From: Balamuthia mandrillaris
Taxonomy: Eukaryota > Discosea > Longamoebia > Balamuthiidae
NCBI GenBank assembly: GCA_031835245.1
Contig: JAVKOQ010000028.1
Coordinates: forward strand, 35,001 to 99,000
Direction: 5' to 3'
Length of the DNA: 64,000 nucleotides
Shown piece by piece: positions 30,414 through 42,074 of the stretch. Below the pieces are notes generated by a model, which was not told the origin of the DNA, searched no databases, and saw only the letters and a program-made list of their open reading frames with translations. The first letter of the stretch is position 1, and each line of letters begins with the position of its first letter. Position numbers and translations under genes: made by a program.

Positions 30414-33400
30414 GTCTGTCCCCCCTTCACTCATCACATAAACACAATCAAGACCAGTGAAGCGCTCCCTGGTAGAAGAAAAAATTACCTTTTCGGTGTT
30501 TGACTACCAAACCACGGAACGAACGGAGAAAGTACCGTCTACACCACGAAAGAGAAATTGGAACAAGTTACGAGGCAAAGGTAGAACAGCCACTATAGGC
30601 CCAAGTGGGTCTCGCAAATCTAAGACAACAGACAACGTCGTAGTTCCTAGGAATAACAATCGCAATGGTAGCAAACCTCGTCTTTTATCGTTTGGAAGGA
30701 GCAGCAGTACGCGCGACTTATGGTCAAAAAAGAGAGCACACACACTCAACAATAGCACTCGTGGCAACAGCAGCGGAGGGGAAGAGAAGAACAATATTAA
30801 CCACAAAACAAAAACTAGAACGAGAGCAAGGTCAAAAACAAGAACCGAAGGCGACAAGGAAGATATCTTCTCCGAAAGAGAAAAGGAGAAGGAGAAAGAA
30901 ACAGAACCAGAAAAAGACAACGTAACAGAAAAAGAGCACAGCGAGTCTTCGATAGAATGGGAAATTGAAGAGCGGCCCACTGCGGAAAGTACTGCTAACA
31001 ACAACAACGATGCAGAAGCTCAAGACGCAATGTCTATCATTCCACAGTTGAGCATCACTCCTTGTCCATCAGTTGAAGAAAACGACGTCGCTCAACAAGA
31101 TTCCTCTTCTTCTTTCTCCTCCTTTCTTGATGTCCCTCCTGCTTCTCCTCCCGCTGAACAAGAAACACCAGCACCTTCCACCAACGAATCCACTTCTTCT
31201 CTTTCTCCTTCTTCCTCTACTTCTTCTTTAGCTTCAGTCGAACAAGAAACTATGCCAGCTTCAACGACTAATACGACGGCCAAAACGGAAGCGGTTTTGA
31301 TTGGCTGTAGAGCTATTTCCATCTCACAGTTTCTTGCTCGCAAGGAAGGACACACCTCTGAAGAGGGCAACGTCAAACACGATCTTTGGCTTAATCTGTC
31401 CATGCTAGATGCTAAGGTTGGCTATTCATTTGCTTTTTATATAATTTGGATTGCGCCTTTTTATTTACTTACAACATAATGATAGGGGTTTTACCTGGAA
31501 AACATGGAGTTTTGTCAGATACATGTTCAAACGGAGTTTATTCCAACGCCAGAGCTGCAAGTTTTGTTCTGGCGTGAATGTGCCAAGCTGTTCGACACGG
31601 GTGGAGAAGGGCGCATCAACTATTGGGGCATCATTCATTTGTTGGATGCTCTTGGCATCAAGCTTAATCGCGAAGAAGAACTTCAACAACTGGTACAAAT
31701 CACTCTTTTTGTTCTTTCTTCTGTTCGGTTCTATCTCCCTCTCCATATTTTATTGATAGTTCTTTTTTTCTTAAAGTTTCCATCAGAAACTGTCAGTAAC
31801 TCGGAGAGCTCGCTAAGCCCAGAGGAGCTCAGCGGCTTTATGAGTAAACGAGGTAATGCAAACGAAAAAACACCACTAGAAAACAAATTTCCAACCCCTA
31901 TGCTTTTTTTTCAATTTAGGGAGGATGTTTTATATGTCCAAATGTCCTAGCTGCGGCCTGAAGCTGACTGACTATGAGCGCGACGAAACCATCTTTCACG
32001 TCACCACTTGTTCGCTTCGCCATCCCTCTGCGTTCAAAAGAACACGTTCGTTTTTTTTCCCTTATGTCAGTAGTTCTGTGTTAACTAATTTTTTGTTATT
32101 TATGAAAATCAGTGGTTCAGGGTATGATTATTGCCAGAGCACCTTTGTTGGTGCCATTCAAAGCGGGAAGAAACGGCGTTATCAAAGTTAAAGTTATGAA
32201 ATCCAATCGTGCTGACAATCGTCGGCTCTTCGTGTTAGATAGAGAGGTACACTATTTCACATCTTTGTCTCTTATTTTATTTGGTATTTTTTACCCTAAT
32301 TGCCTTCCGTTAATGGCCAATAAACGAAACAACAGACAGGAAATCTGGTGGAGGAAAAGATTCCTCCCTACATAAAGCTCGCGTTACGAATGATCTACAA
32401 TACTCGAATGACCAACAAAGCCATCAATACAGCCAAAACAAGAGCCATTCTGCGCAATATGAGCATCAACCAAGGAAGAAAGTACGACAACCCAAAAAGC
32501 AAGAAGAGCATTCGATCGTTTGTGGAATACTTTGAAATAGATATGACGGATGTGTTGGAGCCAATCGACAACTTTGAGACCTTTAATCAGTTCTTTTACC
32601 GCAAGTTGAAACCAGGTACCAGAATGATTGCTTTCCCGGATGATCCCGTATGTAGCCTTTCTCTCCTTGTTCTCTCTCTCTCTCTCTGTTGTTGGAAATT
32701 AACTTCAATGCTCAGTATGTGGCGGTATCACCAGCCGATTGCCGAGCGACCGTCTTTCAAAGCATAGACGAGTCCACCAAGATTTGGATCAAAGGGTATA
32801 CTTTCTCTTCTGTTCTTCTTCTGCTTCTGCTTCTGCTTCTCCTTCTACTTCTCCTTCTCCTTCTCCTCCTTCTCCTTCTGCTTCTCCTTCTCCTTCTCCT
32901 TCTCCTTCTCCTTCTCCTTCTCCTTCTCCTTCTCCTTCTCCTTCTCCTTCTCCTTCTCCTTCTCCTTCTCCTTCGCTTTCTTTTTTGTCTTCGTCATCAT
33001 CTTCTTCTTTTGCTTACCAACGTTTCGTGCTACTTCAACAAACAGCAAACACTTTTCCCTCTCCACTCTGCTAAAAGATGAGAACCTAGTTGAGACCTTC
33101 ACAGGAGGGTCCATAGGTATCTTCCGCTTAGCCCCTCAGGACTATCATCGCTTCCACATCCCTGTGGATGGTCGCGTGGGTCGTTCCTGGTTCGTGGATG
33201 GCAGCTATTACACTGTTAATCCGGTTGCCATCAACAGGGCCAACATCAACGTATTTGGTGACAATAAGAGAGTCATCAGCGAGCTTTTCAGCGAACAGTT
33301 TGGAGAGGTTTGCTATGTTTCTGTTGGAGCTACGTTGGTTGGTTCCATCATATTAACCACCGAAGAGGGCCAAGAAGTTCACAAGTATGTGCCTGCTTCT

Positions 33401-33994
33401 TTCCTTTCTTGTTTCTTTCTTTCTTTCTTTCCTTTATCGATTACTTGTTCTCTTGTTTTATTGTTTGTGTGTTGTATTTTGTCTGACGGATGAATCAAAA
33501 AAACAACCAAACCAAGGGGAGACGAGCATGGATACTTTGCGTTTGGAGGCAGCACCATCATCCTGCTTTTTCAAAAGGGAACCATGGAATGGGACCCAGA
33601 ACTTATCGCCAACAGCCAGAAGCCCGTTGAGACGCTCATCAAAATGGGATCTTACATCGGGCGGCATCCTGATTCTCCTTCCTCTCCGCCATCCTCTTCT
33701 TTTGCGTCCTCTTCAAATGCGCCAGTTTCTTCTCCTGCTGCTTCTTCCTCTGCATCCAGCCCACAACGCCCTTCTTCTCCTCCTCCCGCTTCTTCTTCCA
33801 CTTCTTCTCCTTCTCCTTCCCGGGCGGCTGTTTCTAATGGCGGCATCGCACCTTCCGTTCGTTCACCTTCATCATCATCGCCTTCTTCTTCTTCTTCTTC
33901 TTTGTTATCATCTTCATCTCCGAATGTGGCTGCCGTCAACGGAGGACATTCCTTACCACCTCCTTCTTCCTCCTCTGCTTCCTCCCTGAGCTAG
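28537..33994 (+). CDS. Phosphatidylserine decarboxylase with GRAM, C2 and EF-hand-like modules
   Basis: Fourteen exons: 28537-28618, 28669-28800, 28942-29073, 29172-30186, 30261-30363, 30453-31416, 31486-31692, 31777-31852, 31920-32045, 32113-32246, 32336-32647, 32716-32795, 33046-33384 and 33517-33994 (about 1,390 residues). Order: GRAM (FALDQEELLLE, FACTLGWHIPSRLGNMFLLE); acidic linker; C2 (GVLKLTVLEGRKFPKNLKG...WNKTLHIPVK) with a roughly 250-residue insert; EF-hand-like SLSPEELSGFMSKR; CPSCGLKL zinc pair; then the decarboxylase: NFETFNQFFYRKLKPGTRMI, APQDYHRFHIPVDG, and VGATLVGSII, whose Gly-Ser is the self-cleavage site that makes the pyruvoyl cofactor, then GYFAFGGSTIILLF. It makes phosphatidylethanolamine from phosphatidylserine, as Psd2-type enzymes of endosome/Golgi membranes do. 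The exon sum is one base off at the exon 1-2 join, near a 7-A run. Confidence 0.85.
32812..32985. repeat. CTTCTC repeat inside a decarboxylase intron
   Basis: Roughly 170 bases of CTTCTC/CTTCTG hexamers within the intron 32796-33045; pyrimidines lie on the sense strand. Confidence 0.9.
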
Positions 33995-34516
33995 CTCCCC
34001 CTTTTTTTGTTTTTGTTTTTGTTTTTTTTTTTGTTTGGAGGGGTTAACTTGTTTAATTCCTGTCGACATGCATTCCTGCATTCCCAACATTCCTTCATGT
34101 TGACTAATGTCGACAGAAATAAAGTCGACACAAAATATATTTTGTTTAAGTCGACACAAAATACATATTCCAACGCCGAAAGAAAAAAAAACGAGGAAAA
34201 CTGGGTGGGAAGTGGAGAGGGGCGCCCCTGCGGTTGTATTTGTTTGTCGGCAGGGAGAAGGAGGACACCACTTTCTTTCTTTTTCCTTTCCCTTCGAAGA
34301 AAAACAAAACCCCCCTTCCCCCGCGCCAAGCTTTTTTTTCCCTTCCAGGTAAACAACTACGGCTTTTTTCTTTCCCTCTGCTCCCTTTTTCTTCTTCTAT
34401 AGGACAACAAACAACCAAGCAACAAACAGAGATCGAGAGAGCTCAGCAGTGGCTAATCTGCAATCGATTCTGCCCCCTTTTTTTTTGGTGTTTTAAAAAT
34501 ATAATAGCAACAGCAA
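33995..34516. other. Intergenic region with a GTCGAC cluster
   Basis: 522 bases between the decarboxylase stop and the coiled-coil gene. Contains the GTCGAC cluster at 34061-34156 and T-rich or C-rich sequence; antisense ORFs lack coding character. Confidence 0.5.
34061..34156. promoter_or_regulatory. Four GTCGAC sites and a 16-bp AT palindrome
   Basis: GTCGAC at 34062, 34109, 34124 and 34150 (the first two as TGTCGACA), with GTCGACACAAAATA occurring twice and the palindrome ACAAAATATATTTTGT at 34130-34145 between them. It lies 360-450 bases upstream of the next start codon. Confidence 0.5.
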
Positions 34517-35515
34517 ATGAATCTGGGGCCGGCACTCTCTCAGGTGGTGCATCAGAACCCGCACGCCTCGCTGGCGGTGCTCTTCCTCTCGGCCTTTGCC
34601 CTCTTTGCGTTGACTGGGGAGGAAAACATTCTGATCAAGGACAAACGGCGGTTCAAACAAAAGTCGCTCTTTGGCAAACTCTTCCTCTTCTTTGGCACGC
34701 ACGACTGTTATTCTTCTTCTCTGTTGGACGACTCTTCTTCGTCCCCAGAAGACCAAGGAAGACAGGAAAGGATCTCGTCTTCTTCTGCTGCCTCTTCTAC
34801 CTCCTCCTCTCTTGCTTCTTCTCAGGATGGCTCTTCCTCTTCTGCCACGGGTGCACGCGCTTATGCGGCGCTTGACTCGCGATTGCTATCTACGTTGTTG
34901 GCCGATGAGAACATGGAGGAGTCGACGCGACACTCTTTGGCCCTCCTCATAAAAGACCTGGAACACAACCTTCACGAGGAACGGCAGGCTCGCGACCGAC
35001 TGCAGGACACCCTGCGGGTTTGGCTCTCCTCTTTGTTCTTCTAGTCCTTTCTTCTCTCTCTCTCTCTCTAAACTACAAACGATAACCTATAACTTCAAAA
35101 AAAAAAAACATAGAAAGAAGAAGCCTTACGGTTAGAAGTGGAGCAGAACTTTGAGTTGGTACAACAAGAAATGGAAAATCAACGCAAACACCTGAACGAG
35201 CGGCTGCGTCGCGAAAAAGAGTTCTCCACAAAACTAGAAAAGATGCTTGACAGCAGAGACAGACGAGTGGAGGAGTTGGAGGCAAAGCTGAAAAAGAAAG
35301 AGACGGAGGTAAGAGACCTGAAGCTTCGCATTGATGAGATGGACAACGAAATGAACGAACTCAGCGCTCAATTGGAAGAAGAAGAGGAGAAAGAAGGAAG
35401 AACAAAGTTGAATCAACATAACAACACAAATGGATTGAGCATGCATCAACACGAGAACAACAGCAACAACAGTGAAGAAGAACCACCGAAAAAACGGATC
35501 TTTACGATTATATGA
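34517..35515 (+). CDS. Membrane-anchored coiled-coil protein
   Basis: Exons 34517-35017 and 35114-35515 give 300 residues. Residues about 17-34 (ASLAVLFLSAFALFAL) form one transmembrane helix; a Ser-rich low-complexity linker follows. From about residue 125 to 260 a continuous heptad-like coiled coil runs (LALLIKDLEHNLHEERQARD, LEVEQNFELVQQEMENQRKH, VEELEAKLKKKETEVRDLKL). The tail is Asn-rich and ends with KKRIFTII. The layout resembles tethering or scaffold proteins of the ER/Golgi, but no family is recognised. Confidence 0.7.
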
Positions 35516-35699
35516 GGATAAGAAGAGTCTTCATCTTCACGCATGATGTTGATTCCTTCTTATTCCACTTCAACAAACGAACCCCACTTGAATGTATAAC
35601 TCTTCCCATTGCCTTTTGCATTATAGTTTCTTGTTCTGCTTAGAGAGTACAGGAAGAAGGAGAGAGGGAGGAACAAGAGAGAAAACGAGAGGAGGGAGG

Positions 35700-35737
<38 letters not shown>

Positions 35738-35764
35738 TGCTCAATAGCGAAGGTCGGTGTTATG

Positions 35765-36865
35765 TTAACAGTTATCCACCAGGTCACATTTAACTACGCC
35801 AGGCTTTGCATACTCGCTGCCGCTGTCGGAGGAGGCCACAGAACGAATGACCTCTTTGTCAGCATAGTAGCCCCAGGAGCCCCAAAGCCCTCCCATTTCA
35901 TGGCCAGTTTGAATGATGATGCTTTGGTTGGCCTCCAACACAAAGTTGCCTTGTCCATCAAAAGCGTCTCTCCCTCCCAGTCGACTGCAATGAGGCGGAG
36001 GGTAGAAACCGGGCACGAAGGCGAAGGAGGAGTCTCTGGCTTCTTTCCAAGCGTCCAGGGCTTTATTCCATGCAGACCACTCCAAGGAAAGCGCGCTGCT
36101 AGCACTGTCCGCTAGCCATAAACAGTCTTGCAGCGACTTGAAACGTTCCAGTTGTTGCACTTCTTCTCCTTCGGTGATGCCGAGCCTTTGGAACTTTTTC
36201 TTTGGTCTTTCCTCCTTTGTTTCATTTGCTTCGTCATCTGGGTCCACAAAGAGTACCAAAGGTTCACGCCAGTCTTTGGCAAGGAATAGGAGAGTCCCTT
36301 TAGAAGGAAGCACCTGATAGGCCCCCATGCTCTTTTGCAGGCTCTCCTCCTCGCAGAACAGGCACGCTATCACCGTGTGGCTTTCCGCTAATTTGGCCAT
36401 CTCATCGGTAACAGTCTCGTGAGGACGCGCGCCGAGGTGACTACTCCTGCCGGTGACCAGGCCAGCTGGGGCGGTGGTGATGGCAGTGACCACATCGACC
36501 TGGGTTTGGAGTAGAGTTTCGTCGACATCAGCAGCGGAGGCAGAGCGAAGAGAAGACAGGAGGAGGTTGAAGTCGCGAATGATGGGCATCATTTTCTCCT
36601 TGAAGAAGGCCCATTGTTCGTCTGCGGGGATGCGAGCCTGAAGAAAACCCTTGGGAAAGAAGAGGTAGTCACGCTCCGCACGGAGAGCGATCGCCTGTTG
36701 GACGCTAGGAACCTGCAGAGCGGCGGCCCATTCCTTGTTGACCAAACAGACTGGGGCGTATTCTCTCCAGGAGAGCGAGCGAAAGACCAGGGAAAGAACC
36801 TCCGAGGGGAGAAGAAGCGTGGAGGAGGAAGAGGATGACTTGGCGCGCTTGGTTTCTCTTTCCAT
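35765..36865 (-). CDS. F-box protein with an unknown C-terminal domain
   Basis: Single exon, 366 residues from ATG 36865 (MERETK); an ATG four codons upstream is possible. Residues about 17-58 form an F-box (LLPSEVLSLVFRSLSWREYA, PVCLVNKEWAAAL), which binds Skp1 in SCF ubiquitin ligases. The C-terminal 200 residues include YQVLPSKGTLLFLAKDWREP, LVLFVDPDD and GHEMGGLWGSWGYYADKEV, resembling SMI1/KNR4-like folds only loosely. The lack of introns is unusual here. Substrate unknown. Confidence 0.75.
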   Translation of the reverse strand: MERETKRAKSSSSSSTLLLPSEVLSLVFRSLSWREYAPVCLVNKEWAAALQVPSVQQAIALRAERDYLFFPKGFLQARIPADEQWAFFKEKMMPIIRDFNLLLSSLRSASAADVDETLLQTQVDVVTAITTAPAGLVTGRSSHLGARPHETVTDEMAKLAESHTVIACLFCEEESLQKSMGAYQVLPSKGTLLFLAKDWREPLVLFVDPDDEANETKEERPKKKFQRLGITEGEEVQQLERFKSLQDCLWLADSASSALSLEWSAWNKALDAWKEARDSSFAFVPGFYPPPHCSRLGGRDAFDGQGNFVLEANQSIIIQTGHEMGGLWGSWGYYADKEVIRSVASSDSGSEYAKPGVVKCDLVDNC

Positions 36866-37376
36866 TCCTGCTAGCAATGTTTGCCCGCGTGTTCTCTCCC
36901 GTCACACTCTCTTTTTTTAAACCAAAAGATTTCCGGTTTGTTATAATAATGAACTAATATAGCGATTTTATTTCCTGGAAAATTGTTGTTTCTATTCGTC
37001 GAATGGCAAACGAACGAAAAGCAGAAGGCCCTCGATTCAGCGGACCAGGCCTCACTCTTTGTGCTTGCAACAAGGCCTAACCTTAAAAATACATCCCTCT
37101 GTTGTCTTCCTTTCTCTTTCTTCCCCCTCCATGTTCCTCTTCCTGCGTTACAAACATAGACTTTGCCTGATGCTATATTATTGTTTCTCGATCGAATCGT
37201 GCAAAGAACGTTTTGGAGACGAAGAACGGTCCGGTGGTGGAAGAATAAGCTGGTGGTGGACTTTGAAAAGGAATATCTTTCCACCACTTGTCGGATGATG
37301 AAGATGAAAACTGAGAGGAAGAGCTGGATGCGAAGGAGGAAAAAGAACCAACAAATAACAAAAACAAAGCGACAAC

Positions 37377-37429
<53 letters not shown>

Positions 37430-37700
37430 GAGGAAGAGGAAGAGGAAGAGGAAGAGGAAGAGGAAGAGGAAGAGGAAGAGGAAGAGGAAGCAGAAGAAGA
37501 AAAGAGAAACGGAGAAGAGAGGGAAGAGGAGAACGACAAACATAAAAAGACAAGAAGAAAGAGTTATAGCACATTTTACAAACTACAAAAATGATACATC
37601 AGCAGCAACAAAGCGAAAGGATGAACGAAGAATGAAGACCGGAGATGATGATTGTAGCTCCTCCTTAGCGAAGCATCCGGCCGATGCTTCAAGGCCCACC
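36866..37700. other. Gene-free region with GA/GGAAGA repeats
   Basis: 835 bases: AT-rich promoter of the F-box gene, then a (GA)n and GGAAGA array at 37378-37495. Open frames across it arise from the repeats. Nothing else supportable. Confidence 0.5.
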
Positions 37701-38423
37701 TCAACAAAGAAGGCATTTGCCGCCCTTGCTGTCCGCTCCGTCCTCTCCCTCCCGCCTGTTCGTCTTCTTCCTAAAGTCATCCAGGTGCGTCAGGATATCA
37801 AAGTAATAGAGGATGAACTCCTCCCGGTCAAACGTGTGGAAGGTGTTCAGGTTATAGTCCAAGAGGCGCATGAGGATGTACTCCTCGGGGATGCCCATGA
37901 CGAACCCCAGGCGGGCGAAGCGCTCAAAGTTGATGCGCGTGGTGATGGAGTGGCAGAGGATCTCAAAGACCTGACGGCCGTGCAGGTAGAGGAATTGGGT
38001 GGCCTGCCCAAACTCCCGGGCGGACAGCATGCTGAGAATGAGGAAGAACTCCTCAAAGGCGATGCTCCCGTTTTGGTGTTTGTCTGTGTTAGTCGTCAAT
38101 TGGCGTTAGCTTTGGGTCTTGTTGAGGGAATAAAAAAAAAAGGGCAAGACGAACGAACCAAAGATATCAAGGATCTCCAAGATCTCGTAGTCGTTGAAGT
38201 CGGTGAGCTTCCGCAAGAAGTTGATGAACTGGTTCTCGTTCATGGCGATGCGAGCGCCGTGGTCCTCCTCCTCGGCGTGGCATTTGCCCCGAAACCACGT
38301 CCGCGCGTTATCGAAGCCCTCCTCCGTGTAGAGCACCTCGAAGGGGGTCTTGGAGGAAGGAAAGCTGCCTCCCTCCGAGGTCTTGCAGAGGATCTCCCCC
38401 AACAGCTCCAAGTTCACTTTCAT
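37701..38423 (-). CDS. EFCAB9-like EF-hand protein ending in a CaaX box
   Basis: Exons 38423-38159 and 38083-37701 give 215 residues. ENQFINFLRKLTDFNDYEIL leads into the loop DKHQNGSIAFEE, a canonical 12-residue EF-hand formed exactly across the splice. Then FLYLHGRQVFEILCH and FDREEFILYYFDIL follow the order seen in EFCAB9, a calcium sensor of the sperm CatSper channel. The tail is Lys/Gly-rich and ends KCLLC; CLLC is a possible prenylation box, not typical of EFCAB9. A membrane-attached calcium sensor is the likely role. Family assignment is by residue pattern. Confidence 0.65.
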
Positions 38424-38800
38424 CTCTTTCTTTCTTTTCTTTTTTTTATTCACCTTCTTGACCACAAAACGTTCACAATGCGTGATCCCTTTGACCACCT
38501 TTCCTGCTCTTTTAAAAAATAAGGCGCGCCCAACGAGAATCGAACCCGAGGACAAAATGGATCGAAAATAAAAAAAAAGTGTGGTGTACATTGGGAATCG
38601 AACCAGCGTTTTGTCGACAAAAATAATAGACGTGGAAGAAGAAAAGAAAAGAAAAGAAAAGCAACGATTTTGACTCCCAAGTCATCGTCGGTGAGTTCCG
38701 TAGCCTAGTCTTTTTGGGTTTCTTTCCTTCTTTTCTTTTTCTTCTTCGTCTTTCCCCCCCCCCCCTTTTTTTTTTAAAAAAAAAGAAGAGGGGGATCCGC
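38424..38800. other. Divergent promoter region with tRNA T-arm-like motifs
   Basis: Holds, on the minus strand, GGTTCGATTCC (38594-38604) and GGTTCGATTCT (38536-38546), a GGCGCGCC palindrome (38523-38530), and TGTCGACA (38612-38619). No complete tRNA cloverleaf can be drawn. Confidence 0.5.
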
Positions 38801-41800
38801 ATGATGGAGGTGGAGGTGGCTACTGCTGCCACCACGGCCACCGAAACACTCAGGGTGGCCGTTGAGGACACTGCCGCTACGCTGGAAGAGAAGAAGAGAA
38901 GCGGCAAGGGCAGTGAGGGGATGATGGACGTGGTTCAATCGACGCCGAGGGAAGGGGATGGGAAAGAAGAGGAAGTGAAGGAAGCACAGGACGAAGTGTT
39001 GATCCAAGAGATTGTGCTTGAGGAAGAGGGTCTTGATGAGAATACGCCGCTGGGAGCGGACGAGGTCATCGTGGAACAAGTGGTCCAAGAGGAAACAGTG
39101 ACTACAGCGCTTCACAACGGCACCACCCATGACGACAAGGTAGAAGATCCGGAATTCGTGGAAGAGGAGGTCTTTGAGCTTGAAGAAGGGTTTGTCAGCG
39201 TTCTTCTCTCTCTCTCTCTCTCTCTCTCTTGCTCTCCTCTTTGCTTACGCTTTATTTAAAAGGGTAACTGTAAAGGACTACTTGCGCCACATTGACTGGC
39301 TGACTCGACTCAAGGTACTCCTTCTATCTCTTCTGTTCTTCTGCTTGCTTCGCGGTTTTGCTCTAGCCTTGGTCTTCTCTTTAATGCCTTGCTTTCTGTT
39401 TCGTTTATTTTGGGTTGTTTCATCGACAGCAAATAGAAAAGAAACGCATTGCAAAGCATTCGTTAACGGATGAAGATGAAGGAGAGAACAACAGACAAAC
39501 CTCAAGGAAAGGAGCTCGGGGCAGAAAGAAAAAAGAAGTTGGCAGAGAAGAAACCAACAAAAAACGAAGAAGGTCTCCCTCTCCACTTCATGTTGAAGCT
39601 CTGACAGACAGTGATAATGAAGAAGGTGAGAACAATAATAAGAAGAAAACGAATAAACGGTTAAAGAAACGAATGGAAACGAAGTTGAAGAAAAAGAAGC
39701 CGAGACAAATAGGCGAAAACGGAGAAAGAAATGGCTTATCTTCAGGAACGGAGGAAGAAGACATTCTATCTTCAGGCTCGTCTTCCTCTACCTCAGCGTC
39801 GTCAGATGAAGAAGGGTGGGAAAGAAAAGAACGACAACGACAGAAACAACAAAAAGTTCGTAGGCGAAGACTCTTCTCATCGCGTGACAGCAAAACTGGT
39901 AGCGATGATGACGACGAAAGAGGTATAAGTAAAATGAGGCTAAGAAGAAACAGAACGCAGAGAGAGGACGAGACAACGATGATGAGGCGGAAGCAACAGA
40001 GAAAGCAAAAGAAGCAAAAGAATTGGGACGCGTTGGATCGAAGCAACATGGAAAGAGAAGACTGGGATCCAGACGCTGACTGGCGCGCCATTCAAGAGGT
40101 GGAGTGGGAGAGAGACCCAAGAGAGGAGGCTGAAGCCAGAGCTGCCAGAGAACGGGTGAGAGAGGAGCCCATTGCCTATGTTCCCTCAGACACCGCCCTT
40201 CAGCCCAAACGACGACAATCCCTCTTTGGCAGAAAACTGAAAGAAAAAAAGCAACAAATCACGACACCAAGTTCAACTTCAGACTTGTCTGTGTTGCAAT
40301 CTCCACCATCGTCGTTATCTTCAACTACGACTGTGACAACGATCGAGACACTGCCGGATGCATTATCTTCATCTTTTACTACTTCCTCTTTGGGGTCCAC
40401 GGACGGAGTTGCACCAACGACAATAGGTGGAGATGATATCTATCGCCCTTCATCACCTACTTTACCTTCTTTTTCTACTGCTACTTCAAGCTTGAACGAA
40501 AGGGCAAAAGAATGGGAATCCATGGCGCAGGCTTTAGCTGCTGGAAAACAGCAACAACAAAAACAGTTACCGGTTACAAACGCTGAACGAGAAAAGGAGA
40601 GAGATGACAGAAGAGCTGTAGACGATGAGAAAGAGAGAACGAGTAGAAGCAGAAGGAGAACAAGAAGTAGAAGTTCTTCTAGTCGAAGCAGAAGCAGGAG
40701 TAGGGACCGAACGAGAAGACGGAGCCGCAGCTCTAGCAGCAGCAGAAGTCCGAGTAGCAGTAGAAGTAGAAGCTCCAGTCGCAGCAGAAGCAGAAGCAGA
40801 AGCAGAAGCAGAAGCAGAAGCATCAGCCACAGGAGAAGCACAAGAGATAGAAGCAGAAGCCGTCGCAGACACTCGCATAGCAGGAGCAGAAGCCCAAGCA
40901 GGAGCCGAAGCTATCGATACTCCCATTACGATGAAGATCGGCGGCACACCTCTGAAGAACAGAAGAGAAGTGTCGCTCCTGGTGCACAGACGCCACCACG
41001 ACCGCCATCAACTCCGCTTTCACAACAACCAACCCAAATGTTGCAATCAACTGCCGCCACCACTTCAACAACTGTGCCTCAGAGCAGCACCGCTGTTTCA
41101 TCAGCGATAAGACCATCGACGCCACCACGACCACGACGCACCTTTTCAACTGTGCCTCCTCCTTCTTCCCTTCATCAACAACAAAACCTTTCTTATCCTC
41201 TCTTTCCTCCATCTCCTCACCCTCATCCGCACCAGCTTGCACGACCCGCTGCATTGTCTTCCCCGTCTACAACAACATCAACAACAGGAACATACCCAAT
41301 TGGGTCTGTTGCTCCATCTTCCTCTCCCTCTGCTCCTTACCCTTACTATCCTCCTCCGCCTCCCTATCAACAACAACATCAACGTCATCTCTCCTCTCAA
41401 CCTGCTTCGCAATCTTTTTCATCGTCAAAACCGGCACCACTACCGCTTCCCCCTCCCAGTTTTTATTCTTCTCATCATCCTTATCCTCCTCCTCCTCCTT
41501 CTGCCCAGCCTTCTTTCCCCTCTTCTTCATCTTTCCCATATCCACCTGCTCCTTCTTCCTCCTTCCACCCTCCTCCACCACCTCCCTCTTCTTCCGCTTC
41601 CTTCCATCCTCCGCTCCCTTCTTCTTCCTCTCCAGCATCCCTCCAGCCCCCTCCACCTCCGCCCCCAGAAGAAAAAGGGCTCAAGAGCAAAGACGAACAA
41701 CGCAAGCTCTTCAAGAAATGGGCAGGCAAACAAGTGGTCGGCCGTCTCACCAAACATTACAAAGAGAAACGAATCACCAGCAAGGAGGACTTCAAGCATC

Positions 41801-42000
41801 TCTCCCGAGCCTTCACCCACAAGATCGTGCAGCAGGAAGAGCAGAAAGCGCAAGAGAAAGGAGGCGCGGCCAACATCCACAAACGATTCCAAACGAACAA
41901 CAAAATCGCCAACCAGATCAAACTGCTCGTCGACGATTACTTCACTCGCCACAAAGTCTACGTTCGAAACAATTCTTCTTCCAAAGAAGAAAAATTGTAA
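38801..42000 (+). CDS. SRI-domain, RS-rich protein (RNA polymerase II CTD-associated)
   Basis: Exons 38801-39189, 39263-39314 and 39430-42000 give 1,003 residues. The N-terminal 130 residues are acidic; a charged Lys/Glu region, a Ser/Arg domain (around 40630-40930) and a Pro-rich stretch follow. The last about 110 residues (LFKKWAGKQVVGRLTKHYKE, then SKEDFKHLSRAFTHKIVQQE and IKLLVDDYF) match the SRI domain of SETD2/Set2 and SCAF1, which binds the phosphorylated Pol II C-terminal repeat. No SET domain is present in the gene. It probably couples splicing factors to elongating Pol II, like the SCAF proteins. Confidence 0.7.
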
Positions 42001-42074
42001 TAAAAGAGAAAAGCAAAACGGTTCGAAAAAAAAGCATACTATTCCACTGAGCTTGCTCGCTCGCTTCACTTGAT

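Noticed and set aside
38523-38720. A tRNA gene on the minus strand
   Set aside because: T-arm-like motifs exist, but no matching acceptor stem, D-arm or anticodon arm can be drawn.
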